The position numbers were made by a program, and so were the translations under genes. Positions 53,589-61,818 of a DNA stretch of 64,000 nt are shown here, piece after piece (positions within the stretch are counted from its first letter, which is position 1; each line of letters begins with the position of its first letter). The stretch comes from Bacillota bacterium (GTDB lineage Bacteria > Bacillota > Clostridia > Peptostreptococcales > Anaerovoracaceae). Below the pieces are notes generated by a model, which was not told the DNA's origin, ran no database searches, and worked only from the letters and a program-made list of their open reading frames with translations. The stretch lies in NCBI GenBank assembly GCA_030525285.1, contig JAUNFA010000008.1:4033-68032 (forward strand), written 5' to 3'.

Positions 53589-53719
53589 GAATTTGTCTCT
53601 CCTTGAAGTCTAGATTTGTCATAAAGTACATATAATGATATAATATCACATAAGATTTTTCAAATGTTATGATTCAGTGAAGAGATATAATTTTCTGAAT
53701 ATGTGGGGGACAGATATTT

Positions 53720-54259
53720 ATGGAAATAATGGAAACAAAGAATTTTTCAATACGTGAAAGCAGATTCAGCGACTATGAATTTTTTTACAAGTGCGAATCA
53801 GATCCTGAGATTACGCGTTTTCTGAGCTTCGACAGCGACAGAACTTACGAAGATGTAGTCAAGGAATGCTTCACTAATACATCGATGCCCACTCGCATGG
53901 ACTTTACAGTAGTAGATAGAGAGACCGGCAAGCCTGCAGGTAGAATTTATGTGAGCAAAATGGAAAGGTGCAAGGACTCCATGGACATTACCAAGTATTA
54001 CATGGATAAGGTTCATTGGGGTAAAGGTGCCGGAAGAGAAGTGCTCAGAGAATTTCTGGAATACTGCTTCACTTTCCTGCATATGGAGAGAGTTACAACT
54101 GACTACTATACGGGAAATAAAAAAGCTGCAGCTTTGTATGCGGGAATGGGCTTCAGCGGCGAAGGTGTGGCTCGTCATGCAACGAGAAAAGACGGTAAAT
54201 ATTATGACCTTCACCTGATGTCAATTTTGCGGTCTGAATTTTTTGGAGAAAATGATTAA
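53720..54259 (+). CDS. GNAT-family N-acetyltransferase, RimJ/RimL-like
   Basis: This 179-residue protein opens with TKNFSIRESRFSDYEFFYKCESDPE, typical of RimJ/RimL-like acetyltransferases. It has the acetyl-CoA loop VHWGKGAGREVLREFLEY and the C-terminal NKKAAALYAGMGFSGEG. It probably acetylates an amine on a small molecule or protein N-terminus; the substrate is unknown. The ribosome site is weak (GGGGGA at 10 nt). It stands alone. Confidence 0.85.
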   Translation: MEIMETKNFSIRESRFSDYEFFYKCESDPEITRFLSFDSDRTYEDVVKECFTNTSMPTRMDFTVVDRETGKPAGRIYVSKMERCKDSMDITKYYMDKVHWGKGAGREVLREFLEYCFTFLHMERVTTDYYTGNKKAAALYAGMGFSGEGVARHATRKDGKYYDLHLMSILRSEFFGEND

Positions 54260-54287
54260 ATCTACCAATTAAATCTGCAAATAATCC

Positions 54288-54316
54288 TTGCCTTAGTATA
54301 GTTGCCATGCTATAAT
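54288..54316 (+). promoter_or_regulatory. rpmB promoter
   Basis: TTGCCT (54288-54293), a 17-nt spacer and TATAAT (54311-54316) with upstream TGC form a strong promoter, leaving a leader of about 110 nt. Confidence 0.65.
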
Positions 54317-54330
54317 GCTATGTGTTCGAG

Positions 54331-54372
54331 CCTAATGCCCGGGTTTTGATGTGGACAAATGAAGGCATTGGG
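54331..54372 (+). promoter_or_regulatory. Hairpin in the rpmB leader
   Basis: CCTAATGCC (54331-54339) pairs with GGCATTGGG (54364-54372), one G-U pair. It could be an autoregulatory leader of the ribosomal protein gene, but no known class was recognised. Confidence 0.35.
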
Positions 54373-54433
54373 GCGTCAAGATGGAAACATTGCGAAAGCT
54401 TATAAATACTATAGGTACAAGGAGGTGCGGCAA

Positions 54434-54625
54434 ATGGCTAATAAGTGTGAAGTTTGCGGAAAGGGACAGGTTTCAGGAAACAACGTATCCCATTCAAACA
54501 GACATTCAAGAAGAAAGTGGAATGCGAATATTCAGGTTGTTAGAGTTGAAGAAAACGGATCAGTTAGAAAAGCAAAGGTATGCACAAGATGCATCAGATC
54601 TGGCAAAGTAAACCGTGCCATCTAA
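54434..54625 (+). CDS. rpmB: Ribosomal protein L28
   Basis: This 63-residue protein of the large ribosomal subunit begins [26 protein letters not shown] and ends [14 protein letters not shown]. It is the zinc-binding form, with CxxC near each end. The start is fixed by GGAGGT 9 nt upstream; a longer frame from 54359 has no ribosome site. It is followed by a terminator, then the Asp23-like and recG genes, as in many Firmicutes. Confidence 0.95.
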   Translation: MANKCEVCGKGQVSGNNVSHSNRHSRRKWNANIQVVRVEENGSVRKAKVCTRCIRSGKVNRAI

Positions 54626-54637
54626 TTTTGTAAAGTG

Positions 54638-54669
54638 ACGCTCATCGGATTCCCGATGGGCGTTGTTTT
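54638..54669 (+). terminator. Terminator after rpmB
   Basis: ACGCTCATCGG (54638-54648) pairs with CCGATGGGCGT (54653-54663), with one G-U pair, and is followed by a T-rich run. Confidence 0.7.
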
Positions 54670-54698
54670 GTATTACAGGAAGTTTGGAGAGTTTGATT

Positions 54699-55121
54699 AT
54701 GTTTAACATTGAAACAGCAGAGGGTAACATAACATATGGTGACAATATAGTGAAAACCATAGTTACAAGAGGTGTTGAATCTCTTGGAGATAAGGCATTT
54801 CTCTATAATTACAGTAAAAAGCTTCCGGGATTCGTACCGGGCTTCACGTTAAAGGTGAACTTTAACAAACTGAACATGTCTTCCGCTACATTGTCAAATG
54901 CAATCAAGATCAAATATGATGAAGAAGATGGCCTTTATATCCGGGTTTATTTAATAGTAAAATTCGGTGCAAGTATTAATTATATTACCGAGAGTCTTAT
55001 TGATTATATATATGAATACACCGAAAAAATAATGAGTATCAGACCAAAGAAGGTCAGTGTCAGTGTAACAGGTGTTGTCAGCAAGAATCTAGTGAGAAGA
55101 GATATTGAGGTGTCAAGATAA
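54699..55121 (+). CDS. Asp23/Gls24-family protein (YloU-like)
   Basis: This 140-residue protein has the Asp23 family fold: an N-terminal strand/helix pair (DNIVKTIVTRGVESLGDKAF) and the GLYIRVYLIVKFGASINYI segment. The family is linked to alkaline and envelope stress and, as YloU, sits next to rpmB in Bacillus. Here the DAK-like gene yloV (fakA), normally next, is missing and recG follows with a one-base overlap. Start 54699 follows GGAG at about 9 nt. Confidence 0.8.
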   Translation: MFNIETAEGNITYGDNIVKTIVTRGVESLGDKAFLYNYSKKLPGFVPGFTLKVNFNKLNMSSATLSNAIKIKYDEEDGLYIRVYLIVKFGASINYITESLIDYIYEYTEKIMSIRPKKVSVSVTGVVSKNLVRRDIEVSR

Positions 55122-57151
55122 TGAAGCCATCTGACAGTGTGACAAGTTTAAAGGGTGTAGGTCCCAAGAAGGCTGAAGCTTTAGCGCGCCTTAAAATATT
55201 TACTCTCGAGGACCTGATGATGCTCTTTCCCAGAAGCTACGAGGACAGGAGCGTTGTCGTTAACATTGCAGATCTTGCCATAGACCAGAAGTGCCTGATT
55301 AAAGGCAGGGTTACCAGAAAGTATGCTAACAGATATGGAAGAAAACAACGACTTGTGCTCAAGGTGGCAGATGCTACCGGGGGTATTGAAGTTGTTTTTT
55401 TTAATGCTGTTTATGTATCTCAAAGTATTCGCGAGGGTGATGAATATCTGTTTTATGGTAAGGTTACCGAAAACAGAGGTCGCCTCCAGATGATACATCC
55501 TGAAACAGAAAAAGATGACGGTAGAAGAGGTTTGGTGCCCGTGTATCCGTTGACAAAAGGAATCACGCAGAATGAAATGAGAAAGCTCCAGACAATGATT
55601 TCAGGGCTTTATTCTCAAATAGAAGAAATGCTGCCAGAGGATATGCTTGAAACAAACAGGCTTTGTCCCATGAAATATGCTCTTGAGAACATTCATTTTC
55701 CAACCTGCAAACAGATGCTGCAGGAAGCACGATACCGATTCATTTATGACGAACTTCTCGTTCTGCAGACGGGACTTTTTGCAGTGCGATGCAATATGAA
55801 GAACAAAGAAAAGGGAATAGGACTGAATAGAAATATCAGAGTTGATGAATATGTGGAATCCCTGGGATATCAGCTTACCGGTGCACAGCAAAGATGCATA
55901 GATGAAATTATTTCAGATATGGAAAGCAGCCAGGTCATGAATCGTCTCGTTCAGGGTGATGTGGGCTCTGGTAAAACTGTCGTGGCCGAAGTGGCTATGT
56001 ACAAAACTGCAATGTGTGGGTATCAGGCTGTGATGATGGCACCTACAGAAATTCTGGCGAAACAGCACTATGAAGGATTCGTTGAATCCTTTGGGAAACA
56101 TAGCATTAAAGTGGGATTACTTACAGGATCCATGGGAGCCGCTGAGAGGCGAAGAACCATTGAGGGAGTTACCGATGGAGAGATTCAGATTCTCGTAGGT
56201 ACTCATGCTGTAATTCAGGAGGATGTTGTGTTTGAAAATCTGGGTCTTGTTGTTACAGACGAGCAGCACAGATTCGGTGTCAATCAGCGAATTGCCCTCA
56301 AGGAAAAGGGGAACAATCCTAACGTGCTCGTAATGACCGCAACTCCTATACCGAGGACATTGGCGGTAATTTTGTACGGAGATCTGGATGTATCAGTAAT
56401 AGATGAACTTCCGCCGGGAAGGCAGCAAATAGATACGAAATGCATGGATGAAAGGGAAAGAATCGCAGTTTATGATTTTGCAGAAGAACAGATCAGAAAC
56501 GGAGGACAGGTTTATGTGGTTGCACCGCTTATTGAGGAATCAGAGGTTGTTGATGCCAGATCTGCAGAAGAAATTTACGAAGAACTCAGGGAAAGATTTG
56601 ATAATTATAATGTGACACTGCTCCACGGTGGGATGAAGCAGGTTGAAAAAGACCGCATAATGAATGAATTCGCAGATGGAGACATAGATGTTCTTGTTGC
56701 CACCGTCGTTATCGAAGTGGGGATTAACGTTCCTAATGCAAATGTAATGATAATTGAGAATGCTGAAAGGTTCGGTCTGGCGCAGCTCCATCAGCTGAGA
56801 GGTCGCGTGGGCAGAGGCAGCAGGAAATCCTATTGCAGACTGATAATGTGTGGCAATTCGGAAATTGCACGCAGGAGAGGCCATATAATGGAGGAGTCAA
56901 CAGACGGATTCTTTATTGCAGAAGAGGATTTGAAACTTAGAGGACCTGGTGAAATTTTTGGTACCCGTCAGCATGGGCTGCCTGACCTTAATATTTCGGA
57001 CCTGGCAAGACATATCAGGATTCTTAATCATGCCAAGGAGTGTGCTGCTGATATTCTCAAGGAGGACCCGGAGATTGAAACGTTGAAATATTCAGTGCTC
57101 AGGCGAAGAATAACGAAATTTTTTGGGGAAGATTGTATGCTTAATCTTTAA
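55121..57151 (+). CDS. recG: ATP-dependent DNA helicase RecG
   Basis: RecG remodels stalled replication forks and Holliday junctions. The 676-residue sequence has the N-terminal wedge/OB domain (SLKGVGPKKAEALARLKI and KCLIKGRVTRKYANRYG), Walker A GDVGSGKTVVAE, DEQHRFGV, motif III TATPIPRTL and the RLAQLHQLRGRVGRG-type motif VI region. Length is normal. Its ATG overlaps the stop of the Asp23-like gene, so the pair is translationally coupled. Confidence 0.95.
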   Translation: MKPSDSVTSLKGVGPKKAEALARLKIFTLEDLMMLFPRSYEDRSVVVNIADLAIDQKCLIKGRVTRKYANRYGRKQRLVLKVADATGGIEVVFFNAVYVSQSIREGDEYLFYGKVTENRGRLQMIHPETEKDDGRRGLVPVYPLTKGITQNEMRKLQTMISGLYSQIEEMLPEDMLETNRLCPMKYALENIHFPTCKQMLQEARYRFIYDELLVLQTGLFAVRCNMKNKEKGIGLNRNIRVDEYVESLGYQLTGAQQRCIDEIISDMESSQVMNRLVQGDVGSGKTVVAEVAMYKTAMCGYQAVMMAPTEILAKQHYEGFVESFGKHSIKVGLLTGSMGAAERRRTIEGVTDGEIQILVGTHAVIQEDVVFENLGLVVTDEQHRFGVNQRIALKEKGNNPNVLVMTATPIPRTLAVILYGDLDVSVIDELPPGRQQIDTKCMDERERIAVYDFAEEQIRNGGQVYVVAPLIEESEVVDARSAEEIYEELRERFDNYNVTLLHGGMKQVEKDRIMNEFADGDIDVLVATVVIEVGINVPNANVMIIENAERFGLAQLHQLRGRVGRGSRKSYCRLIMCGNSEIARRRGHIMEESTDGFFIAEEDLKLRGPGEIFGTRQHGLPDLNISDLARHIRILNHAKECAADILKEDPEIETLKYSVLRRRITKFFGEDCMLNL

Positions 57152-57184
57152 AAGAGTATATAGGAGTGGTATAATTGTAGCGGA

Positions 57185-57292
57185 TTTAAACTGTAAAGTA
57201 GAATTTCACGCGTTAGTGTCCGGGGGATGGGGAGTTGCCTCAGGAACGAATAGCTTTAGCTGCGATGTGAGATTCGCACCCGTTGCATTAAA
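57185..57292 (+). promoter_or_regulatory. Tetrahydrofolate (THF) riboswitch of the folate operon
   Basis: Conserved THF-riboswitch blocks appear in order: AGTAG (57198-57202), CGCGTTAGTG, GGGGGATGGGGAGTTGCC, GAACGAA, and GATTCGCACCCGTTGCAT. Helix P1 closes as TTTAA/TGTAA (57185-57189, 57092-like side at 57192-57196) with TTGCA/TTAAA (57283-57292). It precedes folE, so high THF should reduce expression of folate synthesis. The class assignment rests on remembered consensus and on P1 pairing. Confidence 0.9.
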
Positions 57293-57305
57293 TAGATGAA
57301 ATCAT

Positions 57306-57354
57306 CTCGCTTGTGAAGGGATAGTTGTTGTGTCCGCATAAGCGGGATTTTTTT
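57306..57354 (+). terminator. Riboswitch-linked terminator before folE
   Basis: CTCGCTT (57306-57312) can pair with AAGCGGG (57340-57346), or a shorter CCGC/GCGG hairpin can form. Either leads into a run of seven T (57348-57354) directly before the ribosome site. Confidence 0.6.
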
Positions 57355-57364
57355 AGGAGAAAAA

Positions 57365-57919
57365 ATGGATTCAAATAAGATAAGAAAAGGTGTAGAACTG
57401 ATACTTGAAGGTATCGGTGAAGATGTTAAGCGTGAAGGATTGGTTGAGACACCAGACAGAATCGCGCGCATGTGTGAGGAAATTTTCGCAGGACTTGGTT
57501 CAGATGCATCGGAGCATTATGCCAAGAAGTTTACTGCAATTAATAACAATATGGTGGTAGAGAAGGACATACATTTTTATTCGGTATGCGAACATCATCT
57601 GCTCCCTTTCTATGGTTGTGCTCATATAGCTTATATACCTGACGGAAATGTGGCCGGATTGAGCAAACTGGCAAGAACTGTTGAAACTTTCGCCAGAAGA
57701 CCGCAGATTCAGGAAAATATGACGGCTCAGATTGCCGACGCCATTACGGAAAATCTTAATCCGAAGGGTGTGATGGTGATGATTGAAGCGGAGCACATGT
57801 GCATGACAATGAGAGGAATACAGAAGCCAGGAACTAAGACGGTGACTACAATTACAAGGGGAGCATTTGACGGTGACTATGCATTGCAGAATGCTTTTCT
57901 TCAAAGTGTGAGAGGGTAA
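57365..57919 (+). CDS. folE: GTP cyclohydrolase I
   Basis: FolE converts GTP to 7,8-dihydroneopterin triphosphate, the first step of folate synthesis. The 184-residue protein shows the zinc and substrate motifs [36 protein letters not shown] and [16 protein letters not shown]. It is the first gene after the THF riboswitch, with AGGAG at 6 nt. The next gene starts 4 nt after its stop. Confidence 0.96.
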   Translation: MDSNKIRKGVELILEGIGEDVKREGLVETPDRIARMCEEIFAGLGSDASEHYAKKFTAINNNMVVEKDIHFYSVCEHHLLPFYGCAHIAYIPDGNVAGLSKLARTVETFARRPQIQENMTAQIADAITENLNPKGVMVMIEAEHMCMTMRGIQKPGTKTVTTITRGAFDGDYALQNAFLQSVRG

Positions 57920-57923
57920 GACC

Positions 57924-58445
57924 ATGGATTTCGATAACATGGAAAGACTTCAAAGAATCTATGAGCATCCGGTTTATGCCCGGGAACTAAAGAAACTTGA
58001 GGCAGATGAGCAGGAACGCAGATTCTGCAGGCATGGTATGAATCACATTATGGATGTGGCACGAATATGCTGCATATATTGTATGAGAGATGGGATAATA
58101 GATAATGAAAACTTATCGCCGGAACTTATTTATGCCACGGCCATGCTCCACGACATAGGAAGACATAGTGAGAATTGCGACGGTATACCTCATGAGGATG
58201 CGGGAGCATCAATAGCAGAAGCTGTAATGAGAGATTGCGGTTTCAAAAAAGAGGAAATAATTTGGGCGATAAATGGGATAAAAGATCATAGGCGTAGTGA
58301 AGCTAGTAATGAAGTGGACGTAATGAACAGGTTTGCGGACAATTTAAGGCTCGCAGATAAGAAGTCGCGCCCATGCTACCGATGTGATGTGAGAGATGAG
58401 TGCAAATGGCATTCGGATAAAATGAATTTGAAAGTAGGTATTTAA
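57924..58445 (+). CDS. HD-domain phosphohydrolase inside the folate operon
   Basis: This 173-residue protein has an HD fold: HGMNHIMDVARIC, the metal-binding LHDIGRHSE, and the HEDAG and DHRRSE helices. Its end carries a Cys/His cluster (CYRCDVRDECKWH) that may bind a metal. It lies 4 nt after folE and 8 nt before folP, so it is almost certainly cotranscribed and riboswitch-controlled. HD enzymes remove phosphates from nucleotides. One candidate job is dihydroneopterin triphosphate dephosphorylation, a step with no other gene in this operon; that is inference only. Confidence 0.75.
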   Translation: MDFDNMERLQRIYEHPVYARELKKLEADEQERRFCRHGMNHIMDVARICCIYCMRDGIIDNENLSPELIYATAMLHDIGRHSENCDGIPHEDAGASIAEAVMRDCGFKKEEIIWAINGIKDHRRSEASNEVDVMNRFADNLRLADKKSRPCYRCDVRDECKWHSDKMNLKVGI

Positions 58446-58453
58446 GATATAAA

Positions 58454-59260
58454 ATGAAAATAGGAAACAGAAAATTTGAAAAGTCAGGAAAGTGCTATAT
58501 TATGGGGATTCTCAATGTTACTCCGGACTCATTTAGCGATGGCGGTAAATGGGATAAGGTGGACGTGGCACTCAGACACGTTGAAGAAATGGTTAGAGAC
58601 GGTGCGGATATAATTGATGTGGGAGGAGAATCCACAAGACCAGGACATACGGTTATTTCCGATGAAGAAGAAATATCAAGAGTTGTTCCTGTAATCGAAA
58701 AAATTAAGGCAAACTTTGACATTCCTGTTTCGGTGGATACATACAAAGGTAATGTTTGTGAAGCGGCTCTGATGGCAGGTGCTGATCTTGTTAACGATAT
58801 ATGGGGATTCAAACATGACAGACGGGTAGCAGAGCTTACTGCAAAGTACGGTGCTGCCTGCTGCCTCATGCACAACAGAAAGAATACTGATTACAGTGAT
58901 TTCATGACTGATTTTATGGCAGACATGAGGGAATGTGTGGACATTGCAAGGGCTGCGGGAGTAGCAGATGACAAAATCATTCTGGACCCGGGTGTTGGAT
59001 TCGCCAAGAATCTTGAACAGAACCTTCAGGTGACAAATCACGTGGATGAGCTGATCAAGCTGGGATTCCCTGTGCTTCTGGGTACATCGAGAAAATCAAT
59101 GATAGGTCTGACTCTTGATTTGCCGGTGGATCAGAGAGTGGAGGGAACTCTTGCCACAACTGTTATCGGAATGATGAGGGGATGCTCTTTCGTAAGAGTT
59201 CATGACGTTAAAGAAAACAAACGTATAATTGAAATGTCAGAGGCTGTTTTGACAAGTTAG
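58454..59260 (+). CDS. folP: Dihydropteroate synthase
   Basis: FolP joins p-aminobenzoate to dihydropterin pyrophosphate and is the sulfonamide target. The 268-residue sequence carries GILNVTPDSFSDGGKW, DVGGESTRPG, SVDTYKGNV, LDPGVGFAKN and LLGTSRKSMIG. It is the third gene of the riboswitch-controlled operon and is followed 9 nt later by folBK. No resistance-type insertion was noticed in the substrate loop. Confidence 0.95.
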   Translation: MKIGNRKFEKSGKCYIMGILNVTPDSFSDGGKWDKVDVALRHVEEMVRDGADIIDVGGESTRPGHTVISDEEEISRVVPVIEKIKANFDIPVSVDTYKGNVCEAALMAGADLVNDIWGFKHDRRVAELTAKYGAACCLMHNRKNTDYSDFMTDFMADMRECVDIARAAGVADDKIILDPGVGFAKNLEQNLQVTNHVDELIKLGFPVLLGTSRKSMIGLTLDLPVDQRVEGTLATTVIGMMRGCSFVRVHDVKENKRIIEMSEAVLTS

Positions 59261-59269
59261 GAAGCTGTT

Positions 59270-60079
59270 ATGGATATAATCAGAATTACAGATATTGAAG
59301 TTTATGCTAATCATGGTGTGATGCCGGAAGAGAGAATTCTTGGTCAGAAATTCGTCATAAGTGCGGAGATTCATATGGATTTCAGCCCTGCTGCATTAAG
59401 CGGTAATCTTGATAAAACTATAAATTACGCTCAGGTTTGTCAGTTTATCAACGACTACACTCAGGACAATACTTATGAGCTGATTGAAACTCTGGCAGAG
59501 AGCCTGACTATTGAAATACTTAACAGGTTCACTCTTGCCGAGAGGGTTGACATAGAGGTTAAAAAGCCGTGGGCGCCTATCGGCCTTCCGGTCAGCAATG
59601 TGTCCGTTAAAGTGAGCCGAAGCCGACACACAGTTTATGTTGCATTGGGGTCAAACATGGGCGATAAGGAAGGATACCTGTGGGGGGCTGTTGATGCCCT
59701 TAATGCCCTTGATAATTTCAAGGTGAGCAAAGTATCCGATTTTGTTGTTACGGAGCCTTATGGAGGAGTTGAACAGGACGATTTCCTCAACGGTGTACTG
59801 GAAGGTGAAACGACAATGACACCTTTGCAACTTTTGGAAGCTTTGAACAGCATTGAGGAAGGTGCAGGACGAACAAGAGAAGTTCACTGGGGACCGAGAA
59901 CTCTGGATCTGGACATAATATTTTATGATGATGAGATAATTGACAGCGAGAGGCTGACGATACCGCACAGAGATATGCACAGACGAGATTTTGTTCTGGC
60001 ACCGCTGAAACAGATTGCTCCGTGGAAGAGACACCCTGTTATAGGTAAGACCGTAGAAGAAATGTATGAGGAATTATAG
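59270..60079 (+). CDS. folBK: Bifunctional dihydroneopterin aldolase / HPPK
   Basis: Residues 1-118 are FolB (dihydroneopterin aldolase; ITDIEVYANHGVMPEER and DKTINYAQVC, ending KPWAPIGLPVSNVSVKVSRS). Residues 122-269 are FolK (pyrophosphokinase; VYVALGSNMGDKEGYL, EEGAGRTREVHWGPRTLDLD, IPHRDMHRRDFVLAPL). The fusion carries two consecutive steps before FolP. The stop is directly followed by rsmD. Confidence 0.95.
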   Translation: MDIIRITDIEVYANHGVMPEERILGQKFVISAEIHMDFSPAALSGNLDKTINYAQVCQFINDYTQDNTYELIETLAESLTIEILNRFTLAERVDIEVKKPWAPIGLPVSNVSVKVSRSRHTVYVALGSNMGDKEGYLWGAVDALNALDNFKVSKVSDFVVTEPYGGVEQDDFLNGVLEGETTMTPLQLLEALNSIEEGAGRTREVHWGPRTLDLDIIFYDDEIIDSERLTIPHRDMHRRDFVLAPLKQIAPWKRHPVIGKTVEEMYEEL

Positions 60080-60640
60080 ATGAGAATTATTGCAGGAGAA
60101 TACAAGGGAAGAAGACTGGAAACACCCAAAGACAATTCGGTAAGGCCTACAACCGACAAGGTGAAGGAGGCTCTGTTCAGCATTCTGACAAACGATATTT
60201 GGGGAAGGAGAGTGCTGGATCTGTTCGCAGGGACAGGAAGTCTGGGACTGGAAGCATTGTCAAGAGGAGCTTCAGAGTGTGTCTTTGCAGATCAGAGCAG
60301 AGACAGCCTGAAGATAATAAGAGGAAACATAGAACATTGCGGTGCCGGCGACAGGGCAAAGGTCGTGCAGGGTGATTACCGCAGAGTTCTTATGAGCCAA
60401 CACAAACCTTTTGACATAATTCTGCTGGATCCACCCTATGACAAAACTATGCTGGGGGATTGCTTCAGGCTTATAGCCGAAAACAGCCTTCTTACAGATG
60501 ACGGGTATATTGTTGCGGAGCATCGCAGAGAGGAACAGATGCCGGATGAGATGGCTGGATTTGTTAAGGTCAAAGAGCGTCGTTACGGTATTGTGGTATT
60601 ATCAATATATGGTTGTGCAGAAAATATTGAGGTGCTATAA
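60080..60640 (+). CDS. rsmD: 16S rRNA (guanine966-N2)-methyltransferase RsmD
   Basis: This 186-residue protein begins MRIIAGEYKGRRLETPKDNSVRPTTDKV, an RsmD hallmark. It has the SAM loop DLFAGTGSLGLEALSRGA and the catalytic DPPYD. It methylates G966 of 16S rRNA. It follows folBK without a gap, and coaD follows 26 nt later; the rsmD-coaD pair is conserved in bacteria. Confidence 0.93.
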   Translation: MRIIAGEYKGRRLETPKDNSVRPTTDKVKEALFSILTNDIWGRRVLDLFAGTGSLGLEALSRGASECVFADQSRDSLKIIRGNIEHCGAGDRAKVVQGDYRRVLMSQHKPFDIILLDPPYDKTMLGDCFRLIAENSLLTDDGYIVAEHRREEQMPDEMAGFVKVKERRYGIVVLSIYGCAENIEVL

Positions 60641-60666
60641 TTGGTATTATTGGAGGGCTGACTAAC

Positions 60667-61158
60667 ATGGCGACGAAGGCATTGATCACCGGATCTTTTG
60701 ATCCTTTGACAATGGGACATTACAACATAATAGAGAGGGCTGCGGGACTCTTTGACGAACTGACAATAGGAATTATTGTGAATCCATCAAAGAAATCCAT
60801 GTTTACTCTTGAAGAACGGGAAGAAATGATTAGAGAGGCACTTGCTCATCTGAATAATATCAGTGTTGACAGCTTCTCAGGACTTTTGGCCGATTATGTT
60901 AACGCTAACGATTACAACGTTATTGTTCGAGGATTGCGAAGTTCAGTTGACTTTGACTATGAACTTCAGATGGCACAGATGAATGACAGGTTGTTCAACG
61001 AGGGTGTTGAGACGGTTCTCATGATGTCGGATCCCAGGTATTCTTTCATAAGTTCAAGCGTAATGAAGGAGGTTCATGTACTTGGGGGCTCAATAGAAGG
61101 TCTTGTACCTGATGTGATTTACGAAAGAATGAAGCAGAAGCTTGCCGAGGGCAAGTAG
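60667..61158 (+). CDS. coaD: Phosphopantetheine adenylyltransferase
   Basis: CoaD makes dephospho-CoA from 4'-phosphopantetheine and ATP. The 163-residue sequence begins ATKALITGSFDPLTMGHYNI with the TxGH motif, and has VRGLRSSVDFDYE and the nucleotide-binding YSFISSSVMKE. GGAGGG lies about 8 nt before the ATG. Genes rsmD, coaD, the coiled-coil protein and tmcAL form a closely spaced series. Confidence 0.95.
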   Translation: MATKALITGSFDPLTMGHYNIIERAAGLFDELTIGIIVNPSKKSMFTLEEREEMIREALAHLNNISVDSFSGLLADYVNANDYNVIVRGLRSSVDFDYELQMAQMNDRLFNEGVETVLMMSDPRYSFISSSVMKEVHVLGGSIEGLVPDVIYERMKQKLAEGK

Positions 61159-61167
61159 GAGGATGAA

Positions 61168-61749
61168 ATGAGAGTTTTAGAACTTTTGGAAGAAATTGAA
61201 GAAATCATAGATACAGCGGCAGGTTTCCCATTGACAGGAAAAATCATGGTAGATTCTCAGGAGCTTCTTGAAATAGTAAGAGAGATTAGAGCTGAACTTC
61301 CTGATGAGATTCAGCAGGCTCAGTGGATTAAGAACGAGAGAGAAAGAATAATAAGTGAAGCCAAGAATCAGTACGAGAAAGTCATAGACGATGCTCAGCA
61401 GCAGGCAGATACTCTCGTTGAGACTAATGATATCACAGTGAAATCCAAGATGAGAGCTGACGAACTGATTAGAGTGACCGAAGAGACTGCAAGAGAACTC
61501 AAGGTTGGAACATACGATTATTTGGATAGCATCCTGCACAGTTTCCAGGGCAAGATGGATAATCTGAGCACAATTTACTTCGGAGAAATGTTTACAAGCA
61601 TTGAGAAGGCATTTGAGGATATTAATTCAGCACTGGAAGCTAACAGAGCTGAACTTAAGGAGATGTCTTATAGAACAAGAACAGGAGTGGATGACCACAA
61701 GCCTGATATGGTTGATTACAATCCTGATGAAGAGTCAGAGGAAGAATAG
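61168..61749 (+). CDS. Coiled-coil hypothetical protein
   Basis: This 193-residue protein is acidic and helical. A long charged coiled coil spans about residues 40-110 (IKNERERIISEAKNQYEKVIDD), and a Glu/Asp-rich tail ends EESEEE. It resembles the subunit-H/DivIVA-like proteins found between coaD and ylbM in Clostridia, but no firm family can be named. It has no signal peptide or membrane helix. GGAGG lies 6 nt upstream. A scaffold or division-linked role is only a guess from shape. Confidence 0.65.
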   Translation: MRVLELLEEIEEIIDTAAGFPLTGKIMVDSQELLEIVREIRAELPDEIQQAQWIKNERERIISEAKNQYEKVIDDAQQQADTLVETNDITVKSKMRADELIRVTEETARELKVGTYDYLDSILHSFQGKMDNLSTIYFGEMFTSIEKAFEDINSALEANRAELKEMSYRTRTGVDDHKPDMVDYNPDEESEEE

Positions 61750-61762
61750 TAAGGGTTATTAA

Positions 61763-61791
61763 GGATCGTGAAATCTGAGATTGCACGGTCC
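61763..61791 (+). terminator. Weak hairpin before tmcAL
   Basis: GGATCGTG (61763-61770) pairs with CACGGTCC (61784-61791), but the T run after it is poor, so it may only attenuate transcription. Confidence 0.4.
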
Positions 61792-61818
61792 ATTATTGTG
61801 ATTTAACGGGGTGAAAAA

